64,000 nt of DNA from NCBI GenBank assembly GCA_025056255.1, contig JANWVT010000008.1:88581-152580 (forward strand), written 5' to 3'. Positions 26,537 to 34,803 of the stretch are shown here, piece after piece. Under the pieces are notes generated by a model. The model did not search any database, was not told the origin of the DNA, and saw nothing but the letters and a program-made list of their open reading frames with translations. The translations under genes and the position numbers were made by a program. Every line of letters begins with the position of its first letter. The first letter of the stretch is position 1. Source of the stretch: Bernardetiaceae bacterium (GTDB lineage: Bacteria > Bacteroidota > Bacteroidia > Cytophagales > Thermoflexibacteraceae).

Positions 26537-26560
26537 TGCCTCAAACAAGAGGCACTTTTT
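26537..26560 (+). terminator. Intrinsic terminator-like hairpin
   Basis: A 6-bp stem, TGCCTC against GAGGCA, with a 6-nt loop is followed by C and six T on the plus strand. The other strand lacks a U-run. Confidence 0.6.
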
Positions 26561-26667
26561 TCAATTCAGAGCGGCTGTTGTGGTTGCTGTGTGCTTTTAT
26601 TGATTTGAAGCATAAAATTGTAGTATTTCAACACACGATTTTTTTATCAAAAACGTATCTGATATAT

Positions 26668-26675
26668 AAGGAGGT
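26668..26675 (+). promoter_or_regulatory. Unusually strong Shine-Dalgarno sequence
   Basis: AAGGAGGT lies 8 nt before the ATG at 26684, a near-perfect anti-16S match. That is exceptional here, because the other genes of this window lack such sequences. Confidence 0.6.
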
Positions 26676-26683
26676 GTCTGTTT

Positions 26684-27112
26684 ATGGAACTGTACCAAAA
26701 CACATATGTCAAAATTTTACTTGATAATGTACATCGCATCATTGAAATGGCGTGGTCTGCTCAGGCACCTGAGATGGAAGACGAAGATTTTAAGCAGATT
26801 TTTTTGACCTATGCTGCATTAACCGAACAGTATAACCCTATGGCGTTGCTGGTGCACAACCAGTCGGTTCCCTATGTAGTGAGACCTCATTTACAAGAGT
26901 GGTTAGACCAAAATATTACGCCTCGTACCATACAAGCCGGGCTAAATTTTGTAGCTATTGTAGTAGTGGGCAATGATATTTTAGCAAAAGTAGCCTCAGA
27001 ACTGCTGATGCAAGAGCCCAATACTCGAAAGCTGCAAACGCGCTTTTTTGACGATGTAGCCGTAGCTCGCAAATGGCTGATTGTACAAACTGGCTTGCTG
27101 TTGAAAAAGTAA
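26684..27112 (+). CDS. STAS/SpoIIAA-like protein of unknown function
   Basis: A 142-residue cytoplasmic protein without signal or membrane segment. The pattern (MELYQNTYVKILLD, PMALLVHNQ, PHLQEWLDQNITPRTIQAGL, RKLQTRFFDDVAVARKWL) resembles short Bacteroidota proteins of the STAS/SEC14-like class. In these a strand-helix fold ends with an FxxxxxAxxWL helix. Function is unknown; some relatives are linked to sensing or signalling genes. It stands alone, with a strong ribosome-binding site and 470 bp of upstream untranslated sequence. Confidence 0.6.
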   Translation: MELYQNTYVKILLDNVHRIIEMAWSAQAPEMEDEDFKQIFLTYAALTEQYNPMALLVHNQSVPYVVRPHLQEWLDQNITPRTIQAGLNFVAIVVVGNDILAKVASELLMQEPNTRKLQTRFFDDVAVARKWLIVQTGLLLKK

Positions 27113-27195
27113 GTAAGAACTTTGGCGTTAGCAGGCTAAGTTTGCACTACCGTGCCAAAATAAAATATTCTTTCCTTTTGCCGACGCGATTGGGC

Positions 27196-28035
27196 TTATT
27201 TGAGCATGTTGAGTAGCAAAGTCAGTTTATTTTTTAATTGCCGTCTGTCTACAATAAAATCCAGAAAGCCATGTTCCAGTAAAAATTCTGCTGTTTGAAA
27301 CCCTTTTGGCAAGTCTTTTCCGATGGTTTCGCGGATAACGCGCGGTCCGGCAAAGCCAATAAGCGCTCCCGGCTCAGCAATATTAAAGTCGCCTAACATG
27401 GCAAAAGAAGCTGAAACGCCTCCGGTAGTAGGGTCTGTCATGAGAGAGATGTAGGGGATGCGTGCTTCATTTAATAGGGCAAGTTTAGCAGCCGTTTTTG
27501 CCATTTGCATTAGCGAGAAGCCGGCTTCCATCATGCGTGCACCGCCCGAGCGGGAGATAATCAGCAGCGGATAGCGGAGTTCCAAAGCCGTGTCAATGGC
27601 ACGAGCAATTTTCTCGCCTACTACCGAACCCATTGAGCCGCCGATAAAATCGAAATCCATGCAAGCAATCACAATGTCTATGTTGTTCATTTTTCCATAG
27701 GCGGCACGGGCAGCGTCGTTGAGTCCTGTTTTGGCACGGCTTTCTTGCAAGCGCTCAAGATATGATTTAGTATCGACAAAATGGAGCGGGTCGCCGGCTA
27801 ATAAATCGGGGGCAATTTCGGTGAACTCGTTCCGGTCAAATAAAATTTCAAAATATTCACGCGAGCCTATTTTCATGTGATAGCCGTCTTCGGGGCTCAC
27901 ATAACAGTTGTTTTTGAGCTCCTTCATGTGAATGATTTTGCCGGTTGGGGTTTTAAACCACAATCCGTTAGGAGCATCTTTTTTTTCTGCAGTGGGGGTA
28001 GTGATGTTTTTTTCGGAACGTCTAAACCAACTCAT
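27196..28035 (-). CDS. accD: Acetyl-CoA carboxylase carboxyltransferase beta subunit lacking zinc cysteines
   Basis: The start at 28035 ([10 protein letters not shown]) is the canonical AccD N-terminus. The crotonase-fold carboxyltransferase domain is intact ([54 protein letters not shown]). It transfers carboxyl from carboxybiotin to acetyl-CoA in fatty-acid synthesis, with AccA. The N-terminal ribbon, normally CPxC..CPxC, reads TPTG (29-32) and SPED (47-50): all four cysteines are replaced while the flanking residues stay conserved. As far as I recall many Bacteroidota AccD share this loss. It lies 91 bp downstream of the aldolase gene, behind a hairpin. Confidence 0.95.
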   Translation of the reverse strand: MSWFRRSEKNITTPTAEKKDAPNGLWFKTPTGKIIHMKELKNNCYVSPEDGYHMKIGSREYFEILFDRNEFTEIAPDLLAGDPLHFVDTKSYLERLQESRAKTGLNDAARAAYGKMNNIDIVIACMDFDFIGGSMGSVVGEKIARAIDTALELRYPLLIISRSGGARMMEAGFSLMQMAKTAAKLALLNEARIPYISLMTDPTTGGVSASFAMLGDFNIAEPGALIGFAGPRVIRETIGKDLPKGFQTAEFLLEHGFLDFIVDRRQLKNKLTLLLNMLK

Positions 28036-28084
28036 CGCTCTTGCTTGCTCTATGGTTGTGTTGAGAAATAACATTAAAGGAAAC

Positions 28085-28115
28085 GCCTGTGAAAAGCAAC
28101 TTCGCTTTCACAGGC
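28085..28115 (-). terminator. Hairpin between aldolase and accD
   Basis: A 10-bp stem, GCCTGTGAAA against TTTCACAGGC, with an 11-nt loop lies 12 bp after the aldolase stop. The minus-strand continuation is moderately T-rich. It is probably a terminator or attenuator in front of accD. Confidence 0.65.
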
Positions 28116-28126
28116 AATCATCATTA

Positions 28127-29188
28127 TCAGGCAATAGTAATTTCGGGAGTCAAATATACGTCTTGTACGGTATGGAGCAGTTCTACACCTTCTGCAAAAG
28201 GTCTTTGGAAGGCTTTGCGTCCTAAAATTAAGCCCATACCACCAGCGCGTTTGTTAATGACGGCGGTGCGCACGGCTTCTGCTAAGTCGCTTTCTCCCGA
28301 CGATTCTCCACCTGAGTTAATCAAACCAGCCCGCCCCATGTAGCAGTTAGCTACTTGGTAGCGACACAAATCTATGGGGTGGTCAGTAGTCAGTTCACTA
28401 TACATTTTAGGATGCGACTTTCCAAAGTTCAACGCTTTGAAGCCGCCATTGTTAACGGGCATTTTTTGTTTGATAAGGTCTGCCTGAATGGTTGCCCCTA
28501 TGTGAGTAGCTTGCGAAGAAATGTCAGTAGCGTTGTGGTAATCTACGCCGTCTTTTTTGAATGCGTTATTGCGGGTATAGCACCAAAGAATAGTAGCCAT
28601 GCCGAGCTCATGTGCCATTTCAAATGCTTCTGCCACTTCTACCAGTTGCCGGTTAGACTCTTGCGAACCAAAATACACAGTAGCACCTACGGCTACTGCA
28701 CCCAAATTCCATGCTTCCTTCACACTGCCAAACATGATCTGGTCAAACTTGTTAGGGTAGGTCAGTAGCTCATTGTGATTAATTTTTACAATAAAAGGAA
28801 TTTTATGAGCGTATTTACGCGACATCATTCCCAATACACCAAAGGTGGTAGCTACGCCGCTGCAACCCGCCTCAATAGCTAAACGAATAATGTTTTCAGG
28901 GTCAAAATAAATTGGGTTGGGAGCAAAAGAGGCACCAGCTGAGTGTTCAATGCCTTGATCTACCGGAAAAATGGATAAATAACCAGTATGAGCCAGCCTA
29001 CCTGTTCCAAAAAGTTGCCCTAAGCTGCGCAAAACCTGAGGTGAACGGTTAGACTGACCAAACACTTGGTCTACAAACTGAGGGTTGGGAAGATGCAAGT
29101 GCTCTTTACTGATGGTTTTACTTTGGTGGTTGAGCAACGATTCTGCCTCTGCACCTAAAAGCGATACAAGTTTGTTGTAAGATGACAT
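28127..29188 (-). CDS. fbaB: Class I fructose-bisphosphate aldolase (FbaB/DhnA type)
   Basis: The start at 29188 ([12 protein letters not shown]) matches the family; the longer frame to 29236 adds an unlikely stretch. The 353-residue TIM barrel shows [15 protein letters not shown], the [15 protein letters not shown] segment (Schiff-base lysine region), [10 protein letters not shown] and the C-terminal phosphate-binding [14 protein letters not shown] and [16 protein letters not shown]. It cleaves fructose 1,6-bisphosphate to triose phosphates by a Schiff-base mechanism, independent of metal. Confidence 0.93.
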   Translation of the reverse strand: MSSYNKLVSLLGAEAESLLNHQSKTISKEHLHLPNPQFVDQVFGQSNRSPQVLRSLGQLFGTGRLAHTGYLSIFPVDQGIEHSAGASFAPNPIYFDPENIIRLAIEAGCSGVATTFGVLGMMSRKYAHKIPFIVKINHNELLTYPNKFDQIMFGSVKEAWNLGAVAVGATVYFGSQESNRQLVEVAEAFEMAHELGMATILWCYTRNNAFKKDGVDYHNATDISSQATHIGATIQADLIKQKMPVNNGGFKALNFGKSHPKMYSELTTDHPIDLCRYQVANCYMGRAGLINSGGESSGESDLAEAVRTAVINKRAGGMGLILGRKAFQRPFAEGVELLHTVQDVYLTPEITIA

Positions 29189-29262
29189 AGTTGACAGTGC
29201 AATAATGAACTGCGCAAATTTACAGCTATTTTGCACATATCATGAAAACCGACTCAAAGTAT

Positions 29263-30615
29263 TCAAATGAGCATTTTGCCAATAGCATAGATAGCGTTGG
29301 GGTTGACTTGCACAAAAAGCCATATGAGTTTGCGGTCGTCGAAAGCCCGATTGGCACCCATGTCGAGCACTACGTAGGCACGGTCAAAAACTTTGTTGAG
29401 TTGAAACAAAGCCTGTTTAATCTCGCGATGATAGTAGCGCCGATGCGTTTCCATAAAAGGGCTGCCTATTACTTGGCTGGTTCGCGAGTAGCGGATGAGA
29501 GCAGGGTTTGCATGAATCACCTCAAATGTTTTAGGGCGGATAATGGCAAAGAAATTGTCAGCATCGTCAAAAAAGGCTCTAATTTGCCAGTCGTTCTCTT
29601 TGTTGGTTGCTACCTCGCTAATTGCCAGCCAAAAAGCAGCCTGTCCTTGTGGTTTGGGAGGCAGCGGCTTGTAGTAGCAAGCAACAGGCATCATTTTACC
29701 GTTCCGATGGCTTATCATAACAAAATCTTTTACTATGCAATTGTTCAATAGCGCTTGCTCGGTTGCTTTGTAGCGCAGGGCTTGCGCCTGATTGAAAATC
29801 CAACCATTATTTTGGCGCGAAGCCATGTTAAATTGCTCCATGGTATAGCCTAAGGTAGCAGTAAAGGATGGTGATACCCATTCCATCAAGTAGTGCGTGC
29901 CTTGCATGAAGCCTTTGCAGACCGCTGTGGTCATAAAAGCTTCTGAAATTTCGTAGCGGGTGAATACTTCCTCCAGCTCCAATTTTTTTTGCATGTAGGC
30001 AGTTACATCTTTTACAATCCCCATACCACCTATGATATGATGGTTGGAGTCGTGCAAAGGGCTAAGATGTATTTCGTGCCAGTAGCGCTCTCCATTGGGG
30101 TACACATACAGTTGAACTGGAAACGACAAATGCTCGCCGGCGAGTACGCGTTGTTTAATAGCTTCGTCTCGCTCATAGTTAATAGGGCAAGAGGCACTCT
30201 GAAAAATCTCTCTGGGGCGCTTGCCAATGCAAAACTCCGCCGACAAACCGCTGAGTTTTTCCATTTGGCGATTCCAAATAGTGTATTCTAAGCGATGATT
30301 AAAAGCAAAAATGCCAGCATCGCTGTTGTCTATGATATAAGGACCGAGTAAATTTTTGAGGTGTTCATACTGGTTGAAGGAAGCAACAGCATGGGTGAAA
30401 GCAAAAGAGTCTACATTTTCTTGTCCAATTGTTGCTCTCATAAGCAATGCTTCGTTTTGTTGCAGGCGCAATGTTGCTAATGTTTTAATTTTTTGCTGTA
30501 AGCAAGTATTTCTATTACCTCTTTTACCTGCTAACACGTGTCGTACTTGTCTTTTGCTACATCCTGCAACATTTGCTATCATTTCAATGTCTGAAGCGGT
30601 CAGTTCTATTGCCAT
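29263..30615 (-). CDS. Helix-turn-helix protein with three PAS-like domains and no kinase
   Basis: A 450-residue cytoplasmic protein. Residues 5-45 contain a LacI/Cro-like helix-turn-helix (IEMIANVAGCSKRQVRHVLAGKRG). Three PAS-like units follow: about 90-215 (DNSDAGIFAFNHRLEYTIWN..GKRPREIF, with a PAC end GGMGIVKDVTAY), about 220-345 (MEWVSPSFTATLGYTMEQF) and about 348-445 (FFAIIRPKTFEVIHANPALIRYS). No histidine kinase, GGDEF or sigma-54 domain is present, so output should be direct DNA binding. An inverted repeat at 30633-30652 just upstream could be its operator. Ligand or cofactor is unknown. Confidence 0.72.
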   Translation of the reverse strand: MAIELTASDIEMIANVAGCSKRQVRHVLAGKRGNRNTCLQQKIKTLATLRLQQNEALLMRATIGQENVDSFAFTHAVASFNQYEHLKNLLGPYIIDNSDAGIFAFNHRLEYTIWNRQMEKLSGLSAEFCIGKRPREIFQSASCPINYERDEAIKQRVLAGEHLSFPVQLYVYPNGERYWHEIHLSPLHDSNHHIIGGMGIVKDVTAYMQKKLELEEVFTRYEISEAFMTTAVCKGFMQGTHYLMEWVSPSFTATLGYTMEQFNMASRQNNGWIFNQAQALRYKATEQALLNNCIVKDFVMISHRNGKMMPVACYYKPLPPKPQGQAAFWLAISEVATNKENDWQIRAFFDDADNFFAIIRPKTFEVIHANPALIRYSRTSQVIGSPFMETHRRYYHREIKQALFQLNKVFDRAYVVLDMGANRAFDDRKLIWLFVQVNPNAIYAIGKMLI

Positions 30616-30632
30616 AGGCGAGGTTATTGTTC

Positions 30633-30652
30633 TTTATTTGGGAACAAATAAA
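30633..30652. promoter_or_regulatory. Inverted repeat, candidate operator of the HTH-PAS gene
   Basis: TTTATTTG and CAAATAAA form a perfect 8-bp inverted repeat around GGAA. It lies 17 bp upstream of the minus-strand start at 30615, in the region shared with the divergent XRE regulator. Confidence 0.4.
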
Positions 30653-30756
30653 AAAAATATGTCGAATAAAAGAAAGTTTTTGCTTAAAATATTGTTCAAA
30701 ATGTAAAATACATGCAACTTGGTGAAAAAGTAAAGATTCGCTAAAACTCAAAACCT

Positions 30757-31134
30757 ATGATTAATTTGGCAAATAATATCAAGTTTCTTCGCGACTTGAA
30801 TAATTTGAGCCAGTATGGCTTTGCGAAGTTATTTAATCTGACAAGAGGTAAAGTAGCCTCATACGAAGTAGGTACCGAACCTTCTTTGAAAACGTTGGTA
30901 GCCATGGCAAGGCACTTTAACCTCACTTTAGATGAGTTGATTACAGCCGACCTGAGTACGATGACTCCTCGCCCAAGTGAGGCACAACTGGCTCAGGAAA
31001 AACTGGCGGAAGAGGCAAAATGGGAGCGTACCTTAGCAGAGCTGGAACTGTTACGCAAGGAGAATGCAGAACTCAAAAAAGACAAGGCGCATCTGCAAGC
31101 GTGGTTAGACCAAATTATGAAGCGTGGCTTATAG
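30757..31134 (+). CDS. XRE-family regulator with C-terminal coiled coil
   Basis: A 125-residue protein. The XRE helix-turn-helix (NIKFLRDLNNLSQYGFAKLF, TRGKVASYEVGTEPS, LVAMARHFNLTLDELI) fills residues 8-65. The rest is a charged coiled coil (about 77-120: LAEEAKWERTLAELELLRKE) that should dimerise the protein. There is no ligand or peptidase domain. It is divergent from the HTH-PAS gene (141-bp gap), and its last 6 bases overlap the convergent helicase gene. Confidence 0.85.
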   Translation: MINLANNIKFLRDLNNLSQYGFAKLFNLTRGKVASYEVGTEPSLKTLVAMARHFNLTLDELITADLSTMTPRPSEAQLAQEKLAEEAKWERTLAELELLRKENAELKKDKAHLQAWLDQIMKRGL

Positions 31135-33006
31135 CCATTCCCAAGCACTTCTGTAGTAATTTTTTCCCATTGCAAATTCTATTAGCGACCGATAGTAGGG
31201 GTGGCAACTAAGTGTTGCGCTGTCGCCTACTATCACCAGTCGCTTTTTTGCACGGGTCATTGCTACGTTGCTACGCCGCAAATCATTCAAAAAACCAATT
31301 TTGCCCTCCGGATTGGCACGCACCAAGCTAATATAAACTACTTCTCGCTCTTGTCCTTGGAAACTGTCTATAGTGTTTACCTCTACATGCGGAAGTGCAG
31401 CACATTTCTCGCGCAGCAATTTCACTTGTGCCTGATACGGGCTAATGACCGACACCTCACAAGGTAGTACACCTTGTTCGCATGCAATAATTTTCACTAA
31501 CAAGTCGGCTTCCAATTCGTTAAAGATGCTTCCGGTAGCTTCGTCAGTAGTTTCGTTGAAGCCACAGCCTGCCGTGTCGATAAATGTTAGCGGAGCTAAC
31601 TGTTCATCTATCCACGTTTGTTCTACAGAGGGGGCGGCTTGTAGTTTGTTTTGATAAAACCAGTGCGAAGGAAACGCCATGATATCAGGGTGCATGCGGT
31701 ATTGAACAGTAAGCATCACGCTCATGTGCGCTTGGTAAGCGCTGTTCATACAGCGCTCCATTAAACTGATGGATAGTCCTTTGCGAGCAGCTTCTTCCGA
31801 TTTGACTACTGCAGGCAGTTGGCAATGGTCGCCTGCCATTATTACACGATTAGCTTTGCTAATAGCTATCCATGCTGCCGGCTCCAGCGCCTGAGCAGCT
31901 TCGTCAATAAACACAGTTTGAAAGTGATAGTTTTTCAGCAATATATGCGCTGCTCCCGTAAGCGTGCTGACTATCACTTGAGTTTTTGCCAACAGGTCGT
32001 TGATGATATATGCTTCGGTTTTATTTGCCAATTGCAAATAATCTTTTGCTTCTTGCCGCAGCAAACGGCGCTGCTCGCGTGCTTGTTGGTCGAAGTTGCG
32101 TTTGAATTTGTTTGCTTGTAAAAACAATTGTGCAGCTGTGCGTCGCCATTGAAGCATCTGTTTGTAGTCGGGGTGCTGTTCAATTTGGGCTTCTAAGGTG
32201 AGCGCTTGTAGTTCTTCACTTACTCTTGCTGGATTGCCTATCCGTACCACACGCAGAGCCCTCTTTGCCAGTTTTTCAACCAATAAGTCTGCTGCTGCAT
32301 TACTGGGGGCAGTAACCAGTACACGCTTTTCTCTTTCAACGGTTTGGCAGATAATTTCTATTAGGGTAGTAGTTTTGCCTGTTCCCGGCGGTCCGTGTAC
32401 AATGGCAACATCTTTTGCCTTGTGTGCCAAAGCCACTGCTTGTTGTTGCTGTTGGTTAAGCGACTGAGGAAGGTGCACCAAAATATTGTCTGTTAATGCG
32501 GGCGCCCGATTGCCTGTTAGTATTTCTCGCAGCTCTGCTAAGCGATTGCCTTGCGCGTCGATAACCGCCTGCAGTGCTTTTATCATTTCTTGGTAGGTAG
32601 TGGCGTCGTACATCAGGGTTAGTCCGAGCGAGGCATCCTCTGCCCACTCAGGTAATTCTTCTTCTTCCAACACTACACTTAGCCTTTCGTTAGATACTTT
32701 GGTTACAACGCCACGAGTGTATTTGGTCATTTTGCCATTTTCCCACGCTGCCAACACAACAGCTGAGTTGGGTTGAAATACCACTGGAGCATCCATAGCG
32801 CTCATGCGGGCTATTTCCAAGCGTAAGCGGTTGCCCGTAGTAGTATCACTGCTTACTATTTTCAGCGGATGCCAAGTATAGCCTGTCTTGCGTTGTTCAC
32901 CGAGAGAAACCTCTGCTACACGCTGGGTGAAAAGTTGCACTTCGGTTTGTTGTTCTAACTCAACAAGTGATAGCAGCCGTTGTAAGTGTGTCAATGATTC
33001 GGACAT
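31129..33006 (-). CDS. Superfamily 1 DNA/RNA helicase (UPF1/IGHMBP2-like)
   Basis: A 625-residue helicase. The N-terminal beta-barrel region (about 30-160) is followed by Walker A HGPPGTGKTTTLIE, motif II IDEAAQALEP, motif III AGDHCQLPA, motif IV QYRMHPDIMAFPS, motif V VNTIDSFQGQE and motif VI VAMTRAKKRLVIVGD. The order is that of the UPF1-like SF1B helicases, which move 5' to 3' on nucleic acid. The bacterial role is not well defined. It follows the M20 hydrolase gene by 98 bp on the same strand. Confidence 0.9.
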   Translation of the reverse strand: MSESLTHLQRLLSLVELEQQTEVQLFTQRVAEVSLGEQRKTGYTWHPLKIVSSDTTTGNRLRLEIARMSAMDAPVVFQPNSAVVLAAWENGKMTKYTRGVVTKVSNERLSVVLEEEELPEWAEDASLGLTLMYDATTYQEMIKALQAVIDAQGNRLAELREILTGNRAPALTDNILVHLPQSLNQQQQQAVALAHKAKDVAIVHGPPGTGKTTTLIEIICQTVEREKRVLVTAPSNAAADLLVEKLAKRALRVVRIGNPARVSEELQALTLEAQIEQHPDYKQMLQWRRTAAQLFLQANKFKRNFDQQAREQRRLLRQEAKDYLQLANKTEAYIINDLLAKTQVIVSTLTGAAHILLKNYHFQTVFIDEAAQALEPAAWIAISKANRVIMAGDHCQLPAVVKSEEAARKGLSISLMERCMNSAYQAHMSVMLTVQYRMHPDIMAFPSHWFYQNKLQAAPSVEQTWIDEQLAPLTFIDTAGCGFNETTDEATGSIFNELEADLLVKIIACEQGVLPCEVSVISPYQAQVKLLREKCAALPHVEVNTIDSFQGQEREVVYISLVRANPEGKIGFLNDLRRSNVAMTRAKKRLVIVGDSATLSCHPYYRSLIEFAMGKNYYRSAWEWL

Positions 33007-33104
33007 AGCAATAAAACGCTAAGTGGGGGTTAGGTTTGAGAGCAATAGGGAACAGTCCGAGCGTTATACAGCCGTTATCAATATTGCAATAGTTGTGTTG
33101 TAGT

Positions 33105-34244
33105 TTACCACACGAGTTTTTCCTGCTGATTTATTTTTTCAGCAATATTTAAGCCGTCTAACAGTTGGATGTAAAACTCAATTCCTTCGGCTATTTCATG
33201 TAGCCAAATGTACTCGTCGGCGCTATGGGAGCGAGCAGAGTCGCCCGGTCCTATTTTAATTGTTGTAAAGGGCATGAGGGCTTGGTCGGAAGTGGTAGGT
33301 GAGGCGTAAGTAGTTTTACCCAGTGCAATACCGCGCTTCACAATAGGATGTTCGGGAGAAATACCTGAGGCATTGAGCCGAAAAGAACGTTCTTTTACCT
33401 CACAAGCTACGTGTTGTCGGATAATGTCTAACACTTCGGTGTTGCGATAAACGTCGGTAGTGCGAATATCTACGGTGAAGGTACACTTTTCAGGCACTAC
33501 ATTGTGCTGGCTACCTGCATTGATAATAGTTACCGACATTTTCACTTCACCTAATAATGGAGATACTTTGGGAAAGCGGTAGGTTCTGAACCACTCAATA
33601 TCTTTCAGTGCTTTGTAGATAGCGTTTTCTCCTTCTTCGCGGGCGGCGTGTCCTGCTTTGCCTCGTACGGTGCAGTCAATCACCATTAAGCCTTTTTCGG
33701 CAATGGCTAATTGTGTAAGTGTGGGTTCGCCTACAATTCCTAAGTCAATTTTGCCTAGGTGCGGAAGCAACATTTCTATGCCTCCGCTGCCGCTAATTTC
33801 TTCTTCGGCAGTGGCTGCTAAAATCAGGTTAAAGGTTTGTTTTTCAGGAAATTGTTCAAACAGGTGGTTGTAGTAAATAAAAGTGGCAATTAAGGCGACT
33901 AGGCTACCACCTGCATCGTTGCTGCCCAAGCCGTAAAGTTTGCCTTCTTTGATAAGAGGTTGAAAAGGATTGATGGTATAGCCGGGATTGGGTTTAACAG
34001 TATCATGATGCGAGTTGAGCAAAATAACGGGTAGGTCGTTGCGCCAAACGGTAGATTTGCACCAAACGTTGTTAGCTAATCGCTGCACAGGAAGCCGATA
34101 GGCTGATAAAAAATCTGCAATGATTTGGGCTGTGGCATCTTCTTCTTTGCTGAAAGAGGGTGTGGCAATTAGTTGTTGAAGCAGCTCGATGGCTTGCGCT
34201 GTGAGGGTAGCAATGGCAACCGTTTTCTCTTTTAACATGTGCAA
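33105..34244 (-). CDS. M20-family metallo-hydrolase (ArgE/DapE-like)
   Basis: A 379-residue (377 from the second Met) two-zinc deacylase. Ligand-bearing motifs are LLNSHHDTV, GLGSNDAGGSLV (bridging Asp), ATAEEEISGSGG (general-base and ligand Glu), GEPT and the distal His in SARSHSADEYIWL. The lid domain contains GKAGHAARE. In Bacteroidota close relatives deacylate N-acetyl- or N-succinyl-ornithine/citrulline in arginine synthesis; no arginine genes are adjacent, so the substrate is open. Confidence 0.87.
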   Translation of the reverse strand: MHMLKEKTVAIATLTAQAIELLQQLIATPSFSKEEDATAQIIADFLSAYRLPVQRLANNVWCKSTVWRNDLPVILLNSHHDTVKPNPGYTINPFQPLIKEGKLYGLGSNDAGGSLVALIATFIYYNHLFEQFPEKQTFNLILAATAEEEISGSGGIEMLLPHLGKIDLGIVGEPTLTQLAIAEKGLMVIDCTVRGKAGHAAREEGENAIYKALKDIEWFRTYRFPKVSPLLGEVKMSVTIINAGSQHNVVPEKCTFTVDIRTTDVYRNTEVLDIIRQHVACEVKERSFRLNASGISPEHPIVKRGIALGKTTYASPTTSDQALMPFTTIKIGPGDSARSHSADEYIWLHEIAEGIEFYIQLLDGLNIAEKINQQEKLVW

Positions 34245-34459
34245 AGTTATGCAAAGTAACTGAGCAAATTAAGTAGTTGAGCAACTTAGTGTGTTCCATG
34301 CTGTTGCACTTGCCCTGACAAACAGGCTTTGCCACTTGTAAGGACACACATCTCGGTGTAAGGTTTAGCAATTAAAAAATTTGATGGGTTATGCCAACCT
34401 CCAAGGTTTTTTGTGGTAACGCCGCTGTACTAAACAAACCCGATTTAACTTGCATGGGT

Positions 34460-34801
34460 TCAGTTCGTGTTTAGCGTGCGTGAAATGAAAGAGTTAAACA
34501 CTGCCATGATAATGCTGAATACAATTGCCATCAACCAACCCGAAACAGCAAAGCTTTTCATGAGTGCATCGGCAAGCAATACAATAGCGCCATTTACTAC
34601 CAGTGCAAACAATCCTAAGGTTAAGATAGTAACCGGCAGTGCTAGTAGATGCAGAATGGGAGCCAATAATGCATTCAAGATGCCCAACACAATAGCTACT
34701 ACGAAACTCGCTTCCAAAGAGCTAACAGTAATGCCAGGCAACCACTGGGATAAGAAAAAGATAAAAACGCCATTTAATACAATTCGGATGAGGGTTTTCA
34801 T
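34460..34801 (-). CDS. Phage-holin-family IV / YvlD-like small membrane protein
   Basis: A 113-residue protein made almost wholly of four hydrophobic helices (about 5-22, 30-55, 58-82, 88-108), with the conserved LGILNALLAPIL and LPVTILTLGLFALVVNG segments of the YvlD/holin-4 superfamily. Despite the name these are chromosomal membrane proteins linked to envelope stress, not lysis proteins. It starts 2 bp after the porE-like gene and is in the same operon. Confidence 0.85.
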   Translation of the reverse strand: MKTLIRIVLNGVFIFFLSQWLPGITVSSLEASFVVAIVLGILNALLAPILHLLALPVTILTLGLFALVVNGAIVLLADALMKSFAVSGWLMAIVFSIIMAVFNSFISRTLNTN

Positions 34802-34803
34802 AG

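Larger units (their letters stand above)
26211..26683. other. Long intergenic region with a late terminator
   Basis: No convincing gene. A terminator-like hairpin at 26537-26560 reads on the plus strand. It is 327 bp downstream of the isomerase gene, so either that mRNA has a long 3' UTR or an unrecognised RNA lies between. A 75-codon minus-strand frame (26257-26484) has low-information composition and was not called. Confidence 0.45.

Noticed and set aside
34460..34801. Phage holin indicating a prophage
   Set aside because: The protein is of the chromosomal YvlD-like type and lies in an operon with an OmpA-family lipoprotein; no other phage gene is nearby.
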